In this document: positions 53,067 to 61,695 of the stretch, in pieces
Layout: each line of letters begins with the position of its first letter
Position numbering within the stretch: position 1 is the stretch's first letter
Program-made: the position numbers and the translations under genes
Source of the DNA: Streptomyces sp. NBC_00576
GTDB lineage: Bacteria > Actinomycetota > Actinomycetes > Streptomycetales > Streptomycetaceae
DNA: 64,000 bases
Assembly (NCBI RefSeq): GCF_036345175.1
Contig: NZ_CP107780.1
Span: 806,001 to 870,000, forward strand
Direction: 5' to 3'
The notes under the pieces: generated by a model
What the model saw: the letters and a program-made list of their open reading frames with translations, nothing else
Told to the model about the DNA's origin: nothing
Database searches by the model: none

Positions 53067-53558
53067 CTACAGCCCCCGGCGGAGTGTCACCGTCTGGGGC
53101 GCGAAGCCGTTCCGCTCGTAGAAACGTATCGCGTCCGTGTTGGCCGCATAGGCGGTCACCTCGGCGTGCTCGGCACCCCGCTCGGCCGCCCACTGGACGA
53201 AGGCCTCCACCATGCGCGCGCCGGCCCCCGAACTCCGGTGGGCGGGACGGACGTACACGCTGATCAGGGTGGCGGCCTTCACCGGCCGTATGGCGGTGGG
53301 CTCGGCGAGGGAGCCCATCAGGTGACCGACCACCGCGCCGGCGTACTCGACCGCCAGTACCAGGCGCGCCTGGTCGTCCAGCGCCGCCGTGAACGACGCG
53401 GCCGCGTGCTCGCGCGGCCAGTCGGCGTCGACGCTCGGATCACGGGTGCCGGCGTCCTCGGCGAAGAGGGCGGTGCTGGAGGCGACGAGTCCCGGTAGGT
53501 CGTCGGCGCGGGCGGGGCGGACGGTGACTGTCAGGTCTTGAGCCGTGTGCTCGGTCAT
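53067..53558 (-). CDS. GNAT-family N-acetyltransferase
   Basis: 163-residue acetyltransferase. Acetyl-CoA loop region SVYVRPAHRSSGAGARMVEAF contains a variant of the Q/RxxGxG/A motif, and the C-terminal AANTDAIRFYERNGFA is typical. ATG at 53558; longer upstream starts are not supported. It is divergent from the DUF1304-TetR operon. Substrate unknown. Confidence 0.9.
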   Translation of the reverse strand: MTEHTAQDLTVTVRPARADDLPGLVASSTALFAEDAGTRDPSVDADWPREHAAASFTAALDDQARLVLAVEYAGAVVGHLMGSLAEPTAIRPVKAATLISVYVRPAHRSSGAGARMVEAFVQWAAERGAEHAEVTAYAANTDAIRFYERNGFAPQTVTLRRGL

Positions 53559-53602
53559 GTTGCGGACGCTATCGGCAGGCTCTGACAACGCGGTCGACTT
53601 GC

Positions 53603-53654
53603 TGGACACTCGTCCATGTATGCTGGCCACCTGTCCATGATGGACACCTGTCCA
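53603..53654 (+). promoter_or_regulatory. Three TGGaCA-N2-TGTCCA operator repeats
   Basis: Three copies of a 14-bp element: TGGACACTCGTCCA (53603), TGGCCACCTGTCCA (53624), TGGACACCTGTCCA (53641; perfect 6-bp arms). They sit upstream of the DUF1304-TetR operon and downstream of the divergent GNAT start, ideal for TetR autoregulation. Confidence 0.75.
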
Positions 53655-53696
53655 AGAAGAAGCTTCTCAGAAGCCTGACGTAGGAGTTTGCCGAGC

Positions 53697-54059
53697 ATGG
53701 AGACCCTCGCGAACGTGCTGGTCGGCCTGGTGGCCGCGCTGCACCTTTACATCCTGGTGATGGAGATGTTCCTGTGGCAGCGCGAGCAGGGGCGCAAGTT
53801 CCATGGCTTCGACGCGGAGATGGCCCGCGCGACCGCCGCGATGGCCGCCAACCAGGGGCTCTACAACGGGTTCCTCGCGGCGGGTCTGGTCTGGGGCCTG
53901 ATCGCCGCCGATCCGACCGGCTTCCGGGCGCAGGTCTTCTTCCTCTCCTGCGTGATCGTGGCGGGCGTCTACGGGGCCGTGACGGCGAACCGGCGCATCC
54001 TGTTCGCCCAGGCGCTGCCCGGTGCCATCACCCTCACCGCCGTCCTCGTCGCGCGGTGA
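53697..54059 (+). CDS. DUF1304 family membrane protein
   Basis: 120-residue protein with four predicted helices (VLVGLVAALHLYILVMEMF at the start, FLSCVIVAGVYGAVTANRRI later), matching DUF1304. Function unknown; such genes often sit beside a regulator. ATG at 53697 with AGGAG upstream. Its TGA overlaps the TetR start as GTGA. Confidence 0.87.
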   Translation: METLANVLVGLVAALHLYILVMEMFLWQREQGRKFHGFDAEMARATAAMAANQGLYNGFLAAGLVWGLIAADPTGFRAQVFFLSCVIVAGVYGAVTANRRILFAQALPGAITLTAVLVAR

Positions 54060-54619
54060 CGCGCGGCGCGCCCGAGGACCCGCGGGCCGCCCGCACCCGG
54101 GCGAAGCTCCGTGAGGCCCTCCTCGCGGAGTGCGCCGAACACCCGCTGGCGGAGATCGGCGTCGCCGCGCTGGTACGTCGGGCGGGGGTCGGACGGGCCA
54201 CCTTCTACGTCCACTACCCCGACCTGGAGTCGCTGGCCGTCGACGCCTGCGCCGATGTCGTACGGGAGGCCGTGGACGCCCTGCACGCCTGGCGCGGCCG
54301 GCCCGACCCGGTGATCGCCCCGGCCGCGCTGGTGGAGTTCTTCGCGGCGCTCACCCCGCACACCGCGCTGTACCGGGCTCTCCTGGCCCCGGGCGGCGGG
54401 GGTCCACTGGGCCAGGTGCTGCACCGGGATCTGCGCGCACGGAGCCTCGCGGAGCGCGAGCTCGCGGGCGCGGCGGACGCGCCCCTGGTCGCCTCGGCGG
54501 TGGCCGCCACCTTCACCGGGGTCCTCGCGGACTGGCTGCACGGCCGGATCGAGGCCACGTCGGACGAGATCGCCCACCAGGTGTGGCAGCTGTTGGTGGC
54601 GCTGCATCGGAGTCGGTAG
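54056..54619 (+). CDS. TetR-family regulator coupled to DUF1304
   Basis: 187-residue repressor. Helix-turn-helix at about 25-60 (IGVAALVRRAGVGRATFYVHYPDLESL), C-terminal ligand domain beyond. GTG at 54056 overlaps the preceding stop by four bases, so the pair is translated together. The three palindromes at 53603-53654 are its likely operators. Confidence 0.88.
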   Translation: MTRGAPEDPRAARTRAKLREALLAECAEHPLAEIGVAALVRRAGVGRATFYVHYPDLESLAVDACADVVREAVDALHAWRGRPDPVIAPAALVEFFAALTPHTALYRALLAPGGGGPLGQVLHRDLRARSLAERELAGAADAPLVASAVAATFTGVLADWLHGRIEATSDEIAHQVWQLLVALHRSR

Positions 54620-54623
54620 GGGC

Positions 54624-54746
54624 TTTCGCCCCCGCCGCCCCTACCCGTCCCATCCCGTACCTGGGGGCTGCGCCCCCAGACCCCCTACGGCCCTGAACGG
54701 GCCTTGTCCTCAAACTCCCCCAGAGGGGGGACCCCCAGACGGGCTG
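54624..54746. repeat. Dispersed intergenic repeat, copy C
   Basis: About 123 bases, starting TTTCGCCCCCGCCGCCCC and ending CAGACGGGCTG, nearly identical to the copy at 22480 and in the same orientation. It lies between convergent genes. Confidence 0.87.
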
Positions 54747-54766
54747 GAGGTACGCGCCCCGCCCGG

Positions 54767-55876
54767 TCAGCCGAAGGTCAGTACCGGCTTGATCGTCTTG
54801 CCCGCGCTCATGTCCCGTACCGCCTGGTCGATGTCCGCGAACGGGTAGGTGCTGATCAGGCGGTGCAGCGGGAGGCGGCCCGCCTTCACCAGGTCGACCA
54901 GGGCCGGGATGAACGTCTGCGTCTCGACGTCGCCCAGGGTGAGGCCCACGACGCGCTTACCGCCGAGCATCCCGTTGACGTCCAGGGCGACTTCGGTGCC
55001 GAAGGGCGGGGCGCCGACCACGACGAGCGTGCCCCGCTGGGCGAGCGCGTCGACACCCTGGCGCAGGACAGCGACGTTGCCGGTGGTCTCGACGATGCCG
55101 TCGACACCCTGACCGTCGGTGATCTTCGCGACGGCCTCCCCGAGGTCCGCCTCACCCGCGTTGATCGTGTGGGTGGCGCCCAACTCCTTGGCCAGCGACA
55201 GGCGTTCACCTACCCGGTCCACGGCGATGATCCTGGTCGCGGGGGTGAGTGCCGCCGCCATGACCGCTGAGAGACCTACCGCGCCCGCGCCGAGGACCAG
55301 GACCGTGCTGCCCAGGCCCGGCTTCAGCACGTTCCAGACCGCGCCGACGCCCGTCTGGACGCCGCAGCCCAGCGGGGCGATCGACTCCAGAGGCACCTCC
55401 GGGTCGACCTTGACCAGGCTCCGCTGGTCGACCAACGCCCGCTCGGCGAACGAGGACTGGCCGAAGAAGTGGCCGCCGAGTTCCGCGCCGTCACGGCTGA
55501 TCGTGGCGGTGCCGTCGGCCCGCCGACCGCCGAGGAGGTTCAGCGGCAGCCAGGCCACGCAGTACGCGGGGTGCCCGTCACGGCAGTTGCGGCAGCCGCC
55601 GCAGGAGGTGAAGGACAGGACGACGTGGTCGCCGGGCTCGATGCCGGTGACGGCGGAGCCGACCGCCTCGACGACGCCCGCGCCCTCGTGCCCCAGAACT
55701 CCCGGGAGAGGGAAGGGCAGTCCGCCGCTCGCCACTCCGAGGTCCGTGTGGCACAGGCCTGCCGCGACCAGACGTACGAGCGCCTCGGTGGGCGCGGGCT
55801 CGGCCAGTTCGACGTCGGAGAGGGTGAAGGGCGCACCGCCGGACTCGACGACCGCGGCGCGGGTGGTGATGGACAT
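54767..55876 (-). CDS. Zinc-dependent alcohol dehydrogenase (MDR family)
   Basis: 369-residue class III-like/aryl-alcohol dehydrogenase. Catalytic zinc ligands: Cys in GLCHTDLG, His in GHEGAG and a later Cys in PLGCGVQTG. Structural zinc Cys cluster CGGCRNCRDGHPAYC. Rossmann motif GAGAVGLSA at about 195. ATG at 55876. Downstream of the aldehyde dehydrogenase gene on the same strand by 81 bases; the pair would interconvert an alcohol and its acid. Confidence 0.93.
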   Translation of the reverse strand: MSITTRAAVVESGGAPFTLSDVELAEPAPTEALVRLVAAGLCHTDLGVASGGLPFPLPGVLGHEGAGVVEAVGSAVTGIEPGDHVVLSFTSCGGCRNCRDGHPAYCVAWLPLNLLGGRRADGTATISRDGAELGGHFFGQSSFAERALVDQRSLVKVDPEVPLESIAPLGCGVQTGVGAVWNVLKPGLGSTVLVLGAGAVGLSAVMAAALTPATRIIAVDRVGERLSLAKELGATHTINAGEADLGEAVAKITDGQGVDGIVETTGNVAVLRQGVDALAQRGTLVVVGAPPFGTEVALDVNGMLGGKRVVGLTLGDVETQTFIPALVDLVKAGRLPLHRLISTYPFADIDQAVRDMSAGKTIKPVLTFG

Positions 55877-55957
55877 CGTGAACTCCCTTTACGGGCTGAC
55901 ACAGTTGACGAATTGACAGGGTGGTGAAGCGGTGAGTTGACGCATCGACAAGTTCGC

Positions 55958-57412
55958 TCAGTCGAGCGAGACGACCACGGACTTCACCTTGGTGTACGAG
56001 GCGAGCGCTTCGGGACCGTACTCGCGGCCGAAGCCGGAGTCCTTCACGCCGCCGAAGGGGATCGCGGGGTCGAGCATCGCCCAGTCGTTGACCCAGACGA
56101 TGCCCGCCTGGAGCCGGTTCGCGACCCGGTGGGCGCGGGCCAGGTTGCTGGTCTGGACGCCGGAAGCCAGGCCGTACGGCGTGGAGTTGGCGAGCTGGAC
56201 CGCCTCGTCCTCGGTGTCGAAGGGCTGGACGGTGAGGACCGGGCCGAAGATCTCCTCCTGGACGACTCGGGAGTCGTTGGCCAGGTCGGCGATGACTGTC
56301 GGCTTGTAGTAGTAGCCGCCGTCCAGGTCGAGCCGCTCGCCGCCGCAGACGATCCGCGCGCCCTCCTTGCGGGCCAGCGCCACGTACTCCTCGACCTTGC
56401 GCAGATGCTTCTCGCCCGCCATCGGTCCGACCACGGTCTCGGGCTGCCGCGGGTCGCCGACCGGCACCCCGGGTACCGCGTCGGCGAGGATGCCGATCAG
56501 GGTCTCGTACACCGGGCGCGCGACCAGCAGGCGCGGGCCGCCCATGCAGAACTGGCCGGTGTTGAAGACGAAGCCCTTGATGACCGCGCCGACCGCCTTC
56601 TCGACGTCGGCGTCCTCGAAGACGATGTGCGCCGCGTTGCCGCCAAGCTCCATCGTGACCGGCTTGAGAGCCTCGCCCGCGGCGCTCGCCACATGGCGTC
56701 CGATGGCGGTGGAGCCGGTGAAGGCGATCTTGTCGACGCCGTTGTGCCGCAGCAGCGCCTCGCCGGCCACCGGACCGGTGCCGGTGACGACATTGACGAC
56801 GCCGTCCGGGACACCCGCCTCCTGGAGCAGCTTGGCCATGTAGAGGGCGCTGAGCGGGGTCTCGTCGGCGGGCTTGTGCACCACCGTGTTGCCGGCGGCC
56901 AGCGCCGGGCCCAGCTTTGAGCCGGCCAGGATCAGCGGGAAGTTGAACGGCGTGATCGCGGCGACGACGCCGATGGCCTCGCGCTTGGTGTAGGCGAGGG
57001 CGTTGTGGCCCGTCTCGCGGGTCGCGCCGTCCAGGGAGAAGGCGAGGGCGGCGAAGTACTCGTAGTCGTTGGCCGCGTTGGTCACGTCGACGGCGTGGCA
57101 CAGGCTGATCGGCTTGCCCACGTCGAGGCTCTCCAGCCTCGCGATCTCGTCCGCGTTCTCCCGGATGAGCTGGGCGACGCGGTTCAGAATCCGGCCGCGC
57201 TCGCGTCCGGTCGTCGCGGCCCACGGGCCGCTGTCGAAGGCCTCCCGCGCGGCGCGCACGGCCGCGTCCACGTCGGCCGCGGAAGCTTCCGCGACGGTCG
57301 TGAGGACCGTACCCCGGGACGGGTCGACCACCTCGGTACGTGCTCCGTCCGCCGCCTCGCGCCACTGTCCTCCGATGAACAGTCGCCCGGGTTCGATCTC
57401 GAAGGTGGTCAT
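55958..57412 (-). CDS. Aldehyde dehydrogenase
   Basis: 484-residue NAD(P)-dependent aldehyde dehydrogenase. Catalytic Cys in NTGQFCMGG, Glu in TMELGGNAAHIVF, Asn/Lys motif around FNFPLILAGSKLGPALAAGN. ATG at 57412 with GAGGAG just upstream, preferred to GTG 57418. The promoter is shared with the divergent MarR gene and holds two palindromic operators. Confidence 0.93.
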   Translation of the reverse strand: MTTFEIEPGRLFIGGQWREAADGARTEVVDPSRGTVLTTVAEASAADVDAAVRAAREAFDSGPWAATTGRERGRILNRVAQLIRENADEIARLESLDVGKPISLCHAVDVTNAANDYEYFAALAFSLDGATRETGHNALAYTKREAIGVVAAITPFNFPLILAGSKLGPALAAGNTVVHKPADETPLSALYMAKLLQEAGVPDGVVNVVTGTGPVAGEALLRHNGVDKIAFTGSTAIGRHVASAAGEALKPVTMELGGNAAHIVFEDADVEKAVGAVIKGFVFNTGQFCMGGPRLLVARPVYETLIGILADAVPGVPVGDPRQPETVVGPMAGEKHLRKVEEYVALARKEGARIVCGGERLDLDGGYYYKPTVIADLANDSRVVQEEIFGPVLTVQPFDTEDEAVQLANSTPYGLASGVQTSNLARAHRVANRLQAGIVWVNDWAMLDPAIPFGGVKDSGFGREYGPEALASYTKVKSVVVSLD

Positions 57413-57447
57413 CACCACTCCTCAGCCTCATTGCCAAGATGTCAATT

Positions 57448-57496
57448 AACAGGATTCCTGTTGGTCCGCAGTCTGATTACAGACAGGTTTCCTGTC
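57448..57496. promoter_or_regulatory. Two MarR-type operators
   Basis: AACAGGATTCCTGTT (57448-57462; perfect 7-bp arms) and GACAGGTTTCCTGTC (57482-57496; perfect 6-bp arms), 34 bases centre to centre, between the aldehyde dehydrogenase and MarR starts. Each has the CAGGA/T-N-TCCTG form; they fit autoregulation by the adjacent MarR and control of the dehydrogenases. Confidence 0.8.
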
Positions 57497-57515
57497 AATG
57501 CTCTAGTCTGAATCC

Positions 57516-57944
57516 ATGGTCAGCACCAAGGCACCCCCCTCACTGCTCTACATGGTCAAGCAGGTGGAGCTCGTAGTGCGCTCCCATCTGGACGAGCTGG
57601 TGAGACCGGCCGGCATCACCGCACTCCAGTACACCTCGCTCACCGTCCTGGAGCGACACGACGGCCTCTCGGCGGCCCAGCTGGCCCGCGACTCGTTCGT
57701 CACCGCACAGTCCATCGCCGATCTCGTCCGGTCTCTCGAGAACCGCGGACTCGTGCGCCGCGAGCGCAATCCGCGCAATCGCCGAGAGCTGCTGATCCTG
57801 CTGACCGACGACGGCCGCGAACTGCTCGACCGCTTCACCGAGCCCGTGCGGGAGCTGGAGGAGCGGATGATCCGCGACCTCACGTCACACCAGGCCGAAC
57901 AGTTCCGTCAGTCACTGTCAAAGGCCTGGCACGCCCTGTCGTAG
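57516..57944 (+). CDS. MarR-family regulator
   Basis: 142-residue winged-helix regulator: YTSLTVLERHDGLSAAQLARDSFVTAQSIADLVRSLENRGLV forms the recognition helix and wing, followed by RRELLILLTDDG. ATG at 57516. It is divergent from the aldehyde/alcohol dehydrogenase genes and is probably their repressor, relieved by an aromatic or aldehyde ligand. Confidence 0.92.
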   Translation: MVSTKAPPSLLYMVKQVELVVRSHLDELVRPAGITALQYTSLTVLERHDGLSAAQLARDSFVTAQSIADLVRSLENRGLVRRERNPRNRRELLILLTDDGRELLDRFTEPVRELEERMIRDLTSHQAEQFRQSLSKAWHALS

Positions 57945-58119
57945 GTCCGCCACGCGCATAGCGGGAAGACAGGTACGAGACACGTGTCGATTTCAAAGAC
58001 ATATGTCAATCGAACATGCTCAAATTCACTCCATCGAGGGTAACTTGCAGGGCGGGGACCTCAGTTGCGCCCATCTGCGGGTCCCGCCACCACAGCAGCC
58101 GGTTGGAGGCGATGTCGTC

Positions 58120-58500
58120 GTGCAGCAGGATTCTGCGCCGCCCACCCGGCATCTGCGTGTCCACCAGGACCGCGGCCACACGGTGCTGGAGTTCCACGGC
58201 GAGATCGACATCGCCGCGGCCGTCGAGATCATCCCGCATCTGGACGCGGCGACCGGGAGCCCGGGCGCCCGGATCGTGCTCGACCTGACTAGTGTCGAGT
58301 TCTTCGACTGTTCCGGGCTGCGCCTGATCTACCGGGCCCGGCACCGGGTGCTCGCCCACGACGGCAGCCTCCACCTGGTCTGCACGCATCCGCTCACACT
58401 GCGCGTCCTCAAGGTCACCGGCCTGACCCGGGTGCTGCCGCCGATGGCGTCGCTGGACGTGGCCCTGGGGCTGCCCGAGGCCACGTCCGGCACGTTATGA
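58120..58500 (+). CDS. STAS-domain anti-anti-sigma factor
   Basis: 126-residue STAS protein from GTG 58120 with GGAGG ten bases upstream. The frame is open to an ATG at 58003, which would add 39 unmotivated residues. HTVLEFHGEIDIAAAVEII is the start of the fold and VEFFDCSGLRLI holds the phosphorylatable Ser. Paralogous to the protein at 20416. Neither has an adjacent anti-sigma kinase. Confidence 0.82.
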   Translation: MQQDSAPPTRHLRVHQDRGHTVLEFHGEIDIAAAVEIIPHLDAATGSPGARIVLDLTSVEFFDCSGLRLIYRARHRVLAHDGSLHLVCTHPLTLRVLKVTGLTRVLPPMASLDVALGLPEATSGTL

Positions 58501-58532
58501 CCCCGCAGACCACCGGCTGAGGCGCACCTGCC

Positions 58533-58562
58533 ATTCGGTTCTGTTCGGTTCTATTCGGTTCC
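58533..58562. repeat. 10-bp tandem repeat across the Prs stop codon
   Basis: ATTCGGTTCT, GTTCGGTTCT, ATTCGGTTCC in tandem. The minus-strand Prs gene's TAG stop (58551-58553) lies within the array, so slippage could change the C-terminus. Confidence 0.8.
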
Positions 58563-59504
58563 CGGTGCGTCGAACAGGGCGCTCACCGACTCACCGTTGT
58601 GAATGCGCCGCACGGCCTCGGCGAGCGCCGGGGCGATGGACAGCACCCTCAGCTTCTCGGTGCGCTCCCCGTCGGGGATCGGCACGGTGTTGGTGCACAC
58701 GATCTCCAGCACGTCGGGCTGCTCGCTCAGCCGCTTGAGCGCGCCCGCCGCGAACAGCCCGTGGGTGCAGGCGACCCGGATGGAACGCGGCCCCAACTCC
58801 CGGAGCCGTTCGAGGAGTTCGAGGACCGTGCTGCCCTTGGCGATCTCGTCGTCCAGCACGATGACGTCCCGTCCGGCGACCTTGCCGATCACGGAGCTGA
58901 TGCTCACCCGGTCGTCCGCGAACCGCTGCTTGGCCCCGGCGGCCACCTCGGCGCCGATCAGCCGGGCGAAGTGCGCGGCCTCCTTGGCGTTGCCGAGGTC
59001 GGGCGACACGACCGTCGTACGGGACAGGTCGTACTGGCGGAAGTGCGCGGCGAGTTCGCGCAGGGCGTGCAGATGGTCGACCGGGACCGAGAAGAAGCCG
59101 TGGACCTGTGGGGAGTGCAGGGTCATCGCGAGGACGCGGCTCGCGCCGGCCGCGACCAGCAGGTCCGCGACCAGGCGTCCGCCGAGCGAGATGCGGGGCA
59201 TGTCCTTCTTGTCGGAGCGGGCGTACGCGTAGTGCGGCATGACGACCGAAATCCGCCCGGCCGAAGCCCCGCGCGCCGCGTCGCACATCATGAGCAGCTC
59301 GACAAGGTGTTCCTGGACCGGTGTGACCAGCGGCTGGACGAGGAAGACGTCCCGCTCACGGCAGTTGGCCTGGAGCTGGACCTCCAGGCAGTCGTTGGCG
59401 AACCGGCTGACCTGTGTGGGCCGCAGGGGCACGCCCAGGTGTTCGCAGACCTCGGCCGCCAGCTCGGGGTGGGCACTACCGCTGAACACGGCGATGTCTC
59501 GCAC
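58551..59504 (-). CDS. Ribose-phosphate pyrophosphokinase paralogue
   Basis: 317-residue PRPP synthetase: N-terminal VFSGSAHPELA, the DAARGASAGRISVVMPHYAYARSDKK catalytic region (in pieces), and the PRPP loop VIVLDDEIAKGSTVLE. In typical class I enzymes the loop reads DDxIDTGGT; here it is DDEIAKGST, retaining the acidic pair and the terminal Gly-Ser-Thr. It is probably an extra or specialised copy rather than the housekeeping one. ATG at 59504. Divergent from the ribosomal protection gene. Confidence 0.9.
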   Translation of the reverse strand: MRDIAVFSGSAHPELAAEVCEHLGVPLRPTQVSRFANDCLEVQLQANCRERDVFLVQPLVTPVQEHLVELLMMCDAARGASAGRISVVMPHYAYARSDKKDMPRISLGGRLVADLLVAAGASRVLAMTLHSPQVHGFFSVPVDHLHALRELAAHFRQYDLSRTTVVSPDLGNAKEAAHFARLIGAEVAAGAKQRFADDRVSISSVIGKVAGRDVIVLDDEIAKGSTVLELLERLRELGPRSIRVACTHGLFAAGALKRLSEQPDVLEIVCTNTVPIPDGERTEKLRVLSIAPALAEAVRRIHNGESVSALFDAPGTE

Positions 59505-59720
59505 AATCGGCTCCTCGCATGATCATTCCGGCTGGCCGGGCCTCATGCTACTGGCCCCTCCCCGCCCTCGCCCGGCCGGGAAATTCGGTTGCGGCCGGCC
59601 TCCGGGGGCGCGCCATGATGGCGGCGGCCTCGTCCCCACGACCTCAGGAGCACGGAATGCGCCGTTTCCTCGGAACTCTCCGCCCATGCCGGACCACAGT
59701 TCTCGAGGACTCGACCACTC

Positions 59721-61598
59721 ATGCGCACCTCGCACATCTCTCACACCCTGAACATCGGGATCCTGGCCCACGTCGACGCCGGTAAGACCAGCCTCACCGA
59801 GCGGCTGCTGTTCGACTCGGGCGCGATCGACCGGCTCGGCAGCGTCGACGCCGGTGACACCCGGACGGACGACGGCACGATCGAACGGCAGCGCGGGATC
59901 ACCATCCGCTCGGCGGTCGCCACGTTCACCGCCGGTGACACCCGGATCAACCTCATCGACACCCCGGGGCACTCCGACTTCATCGCCGAGGTCGAACGCG
60001 CCCTGGCGGTCCTGGACGGCGCGGTGCTGCTGCTGTCGGCCGTCGAGGGTGTCCAGGCGCAGACACGCGTGCTGATGAGGACGCTGCGGCGGCTGCGGCT
60101 GCCCACACTGGTCTTCGTCAACAAGATCGACCGTGCCGGCGCCCGGTCCGAGGACCTGCTCGCGGACGTCCGCCGCCGACTGACCCCGCACATCGTCCCG
60201 CTCACCGACGTCGACGGCGTCGGCACACCGGCCGCCCGCAGCCGGCCCCGCCCGCTCACGGGGCCGGCCACGGCGGAGGCGATCGCCGAGGTCGACCCCG
60301 GCATTCTCGCGGCGCTCGTGGACGGCCCCGCACCGACCCCGGCCGAGCTGGACAAGGCCTTGGCCGTCCACACCGCCGACGGCTCGCTCCACCCCCTCCT
60401 CTTCGGCTCGGCACTGGGCGGCCAAGGCGTACCCCAACTCGTCGAGGCCCTGACCCGGCTCGTCCCCCGGCCCGCCCCGACCGCCGCGGACGCGCCCCCA
60501 CGCGGCACGGTGTTCGCCGTACGCCCCGCACCGGACGGCGGGCGGACGGCGTATCTGCGGCTGTACGAGGGTGAGGTGACGCAGCGTCAGCGGCTGACGT
60601 TCCTGCGGCGCGAGGCCGACGGCCGGACCACCCAGGTCCCCGGCCGGGTGACCGGCCTCGAGGTGATCGGCCGCCCGGGCCCGCTCACTGCCGGGAACAT
60701 CGCCGCCCTGACCGGCCTCGGCGCCGTCCGCGTCGGCGACCGCCTCGGCGAACTCACCGACCGCGCCCCGCAGTTCGCGCCCCCGACCCTGGAGACCCTG
60801 GTCCGGGCCCGGCACCCCGAGCAGTCGGCGCGCCTCCGCTCGGCACTGCTGACCCTGGCCGACCAGGACCCACTGACCCACGCCCGGCCCGCAGCCGACG
60901 GCAGCACCGCGCTGCTGCTCTACGGCGAGGTGCAGAAGGAGGTCCTCGCCGCCACTCTCGCCCAGGACTTCGGCATCGACGCCGAGTTCGAGCCGAGCCG
61001 CGTCCGCTTCCTGGAGCGACCCGCCGGCACCGGCGAGGCGTACGAGGAGAACCCGTGGCTCGACCGCACCCGCTGCTTCGCGACGGTCGGGCTGCGCGTC
61101 CAGCCGGGGGCTCGCGGGTCGGGTGCGGTGTTCACGTACGAGACCGAACTCGGCGCGCTCCCCCGGGCGTTCCACCAGGCGATCGAGGACACGATCCACG
61201 CGGGTCTGCTGGCCGGCCCGCACGAGTGGCCGGTCACGGACTGCCGGGTCGTGCTCGTCCGCTCCGGGTTCGTCGGGCCGCTCAGCACCGCCGCCCACTT
61301 CCGGGCGCTCACGCCGGTGGTACTGCGGCGCGCCCTGGAACGGGCGGGGACGCAGGCGTACGAGCCGTACCACGCCTTCGAGTTGGAGATCCCGTCGGCG
61401 GCACTGGCGCCGGTGACCGGGATGCTCGCGTCCCTCGGCGCGGAGTTCGGCCGGACCACGGGCGACGGCAGCACCTGGCACCTCACCGGCGAGCTGGCGG
61501 CCCGACGGGTGCGCGAGGCCGAACTGCGGTTGCCGGGGCTGACGCACGGCGAGGGTGTGTGGTGGTCGCGCGTGTCGGGCGACCGCGCGCTCCGGTAG
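59721..61598 (+). CDS. TetM/OtrA-like ribosomal protection GTPase
   Basis: 625-residue elongation-factor-G-like GTPase of the tetracycline ribosomal protection type. G1 [10 protein letters not shown]2 QRGITIRS, G3 DTPGHSDF, G4 NKID, G5 GSAL, then EF-G domains II-V with [12 protein letters not shown]. Length fits OtrA/TetM-type proteins rather than full EF-G (about 700). Expected to release tetracycline-like antibiotics from the ribosome, or to be a divergent relative. ATG at 59721. Confidence 0.88.
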   Translation: MRTSHISHTLNIGILAHVDAGKTSLTERLLFDSGAIDRLGSVDAGDTRTDDGTIERQRGITIRSAVATFTAGDTRINLIDTPGHSDFIAEVERALAVLDGAVLLLSAVEGVQAQTRVLMRTLRRLRLPTLVFVNKIDRAGARSEDLLADVRRRLTPHIVPLTDVDGVGTPAARSRPRPLTGPATAEAIAEVDPGILAALVDGPAPTPAELDKALAVHTADGSLHPLLFGSALGGQGVPQLVEALTRLVPRPAPTAADAPPRGTVFAVRPAPDGGRTAYLRLYEGEVTQRQRLTFLRREADGRTTQVPGRVTGLEVIGRPGPLTAGNIAALTGLGAVRVGDRLGELTDRAPQFAPPTLETLVRARHPEQSARLRSALLTLADQDPLTHARPAADGSTALLLYGEVQKEVLAATLAQDFGIDAEFEPSRVRFLERPAGTGEAYEENPWLDRTRCFATVGLRVQPGARGSGAVFTYETELGALPRAFHQAIEDTIHAGLLAGPHEWPVTDCRVVLVRSGFVGPLSTAAHFRALTPVVLRRALERAGTQAYEPYHAFELEIPSAALAPVTGMLASLGAEFGRTTGDGSTWHLTGELAARRVREAELRLPGLTHGEGVWWSRVSGDRALR

Positions 61599-61695
61599 GC
61601 CCCCTACCAATTGTTGCGATCCGTCAACAGGACGGTCTGGCAAGGCATTTGGCGGGCATTCGGTTCAGTACCTAGGAAGAAGGAGGTCCGTCGTC

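Noticed and set aside
58003..58119. Upstream ATG of the second STAS gene
   Set aside because: No ribosome site and no STAS-like sequence in the added 39 residues; GTG 58120 has GGAGG at a proper distance.
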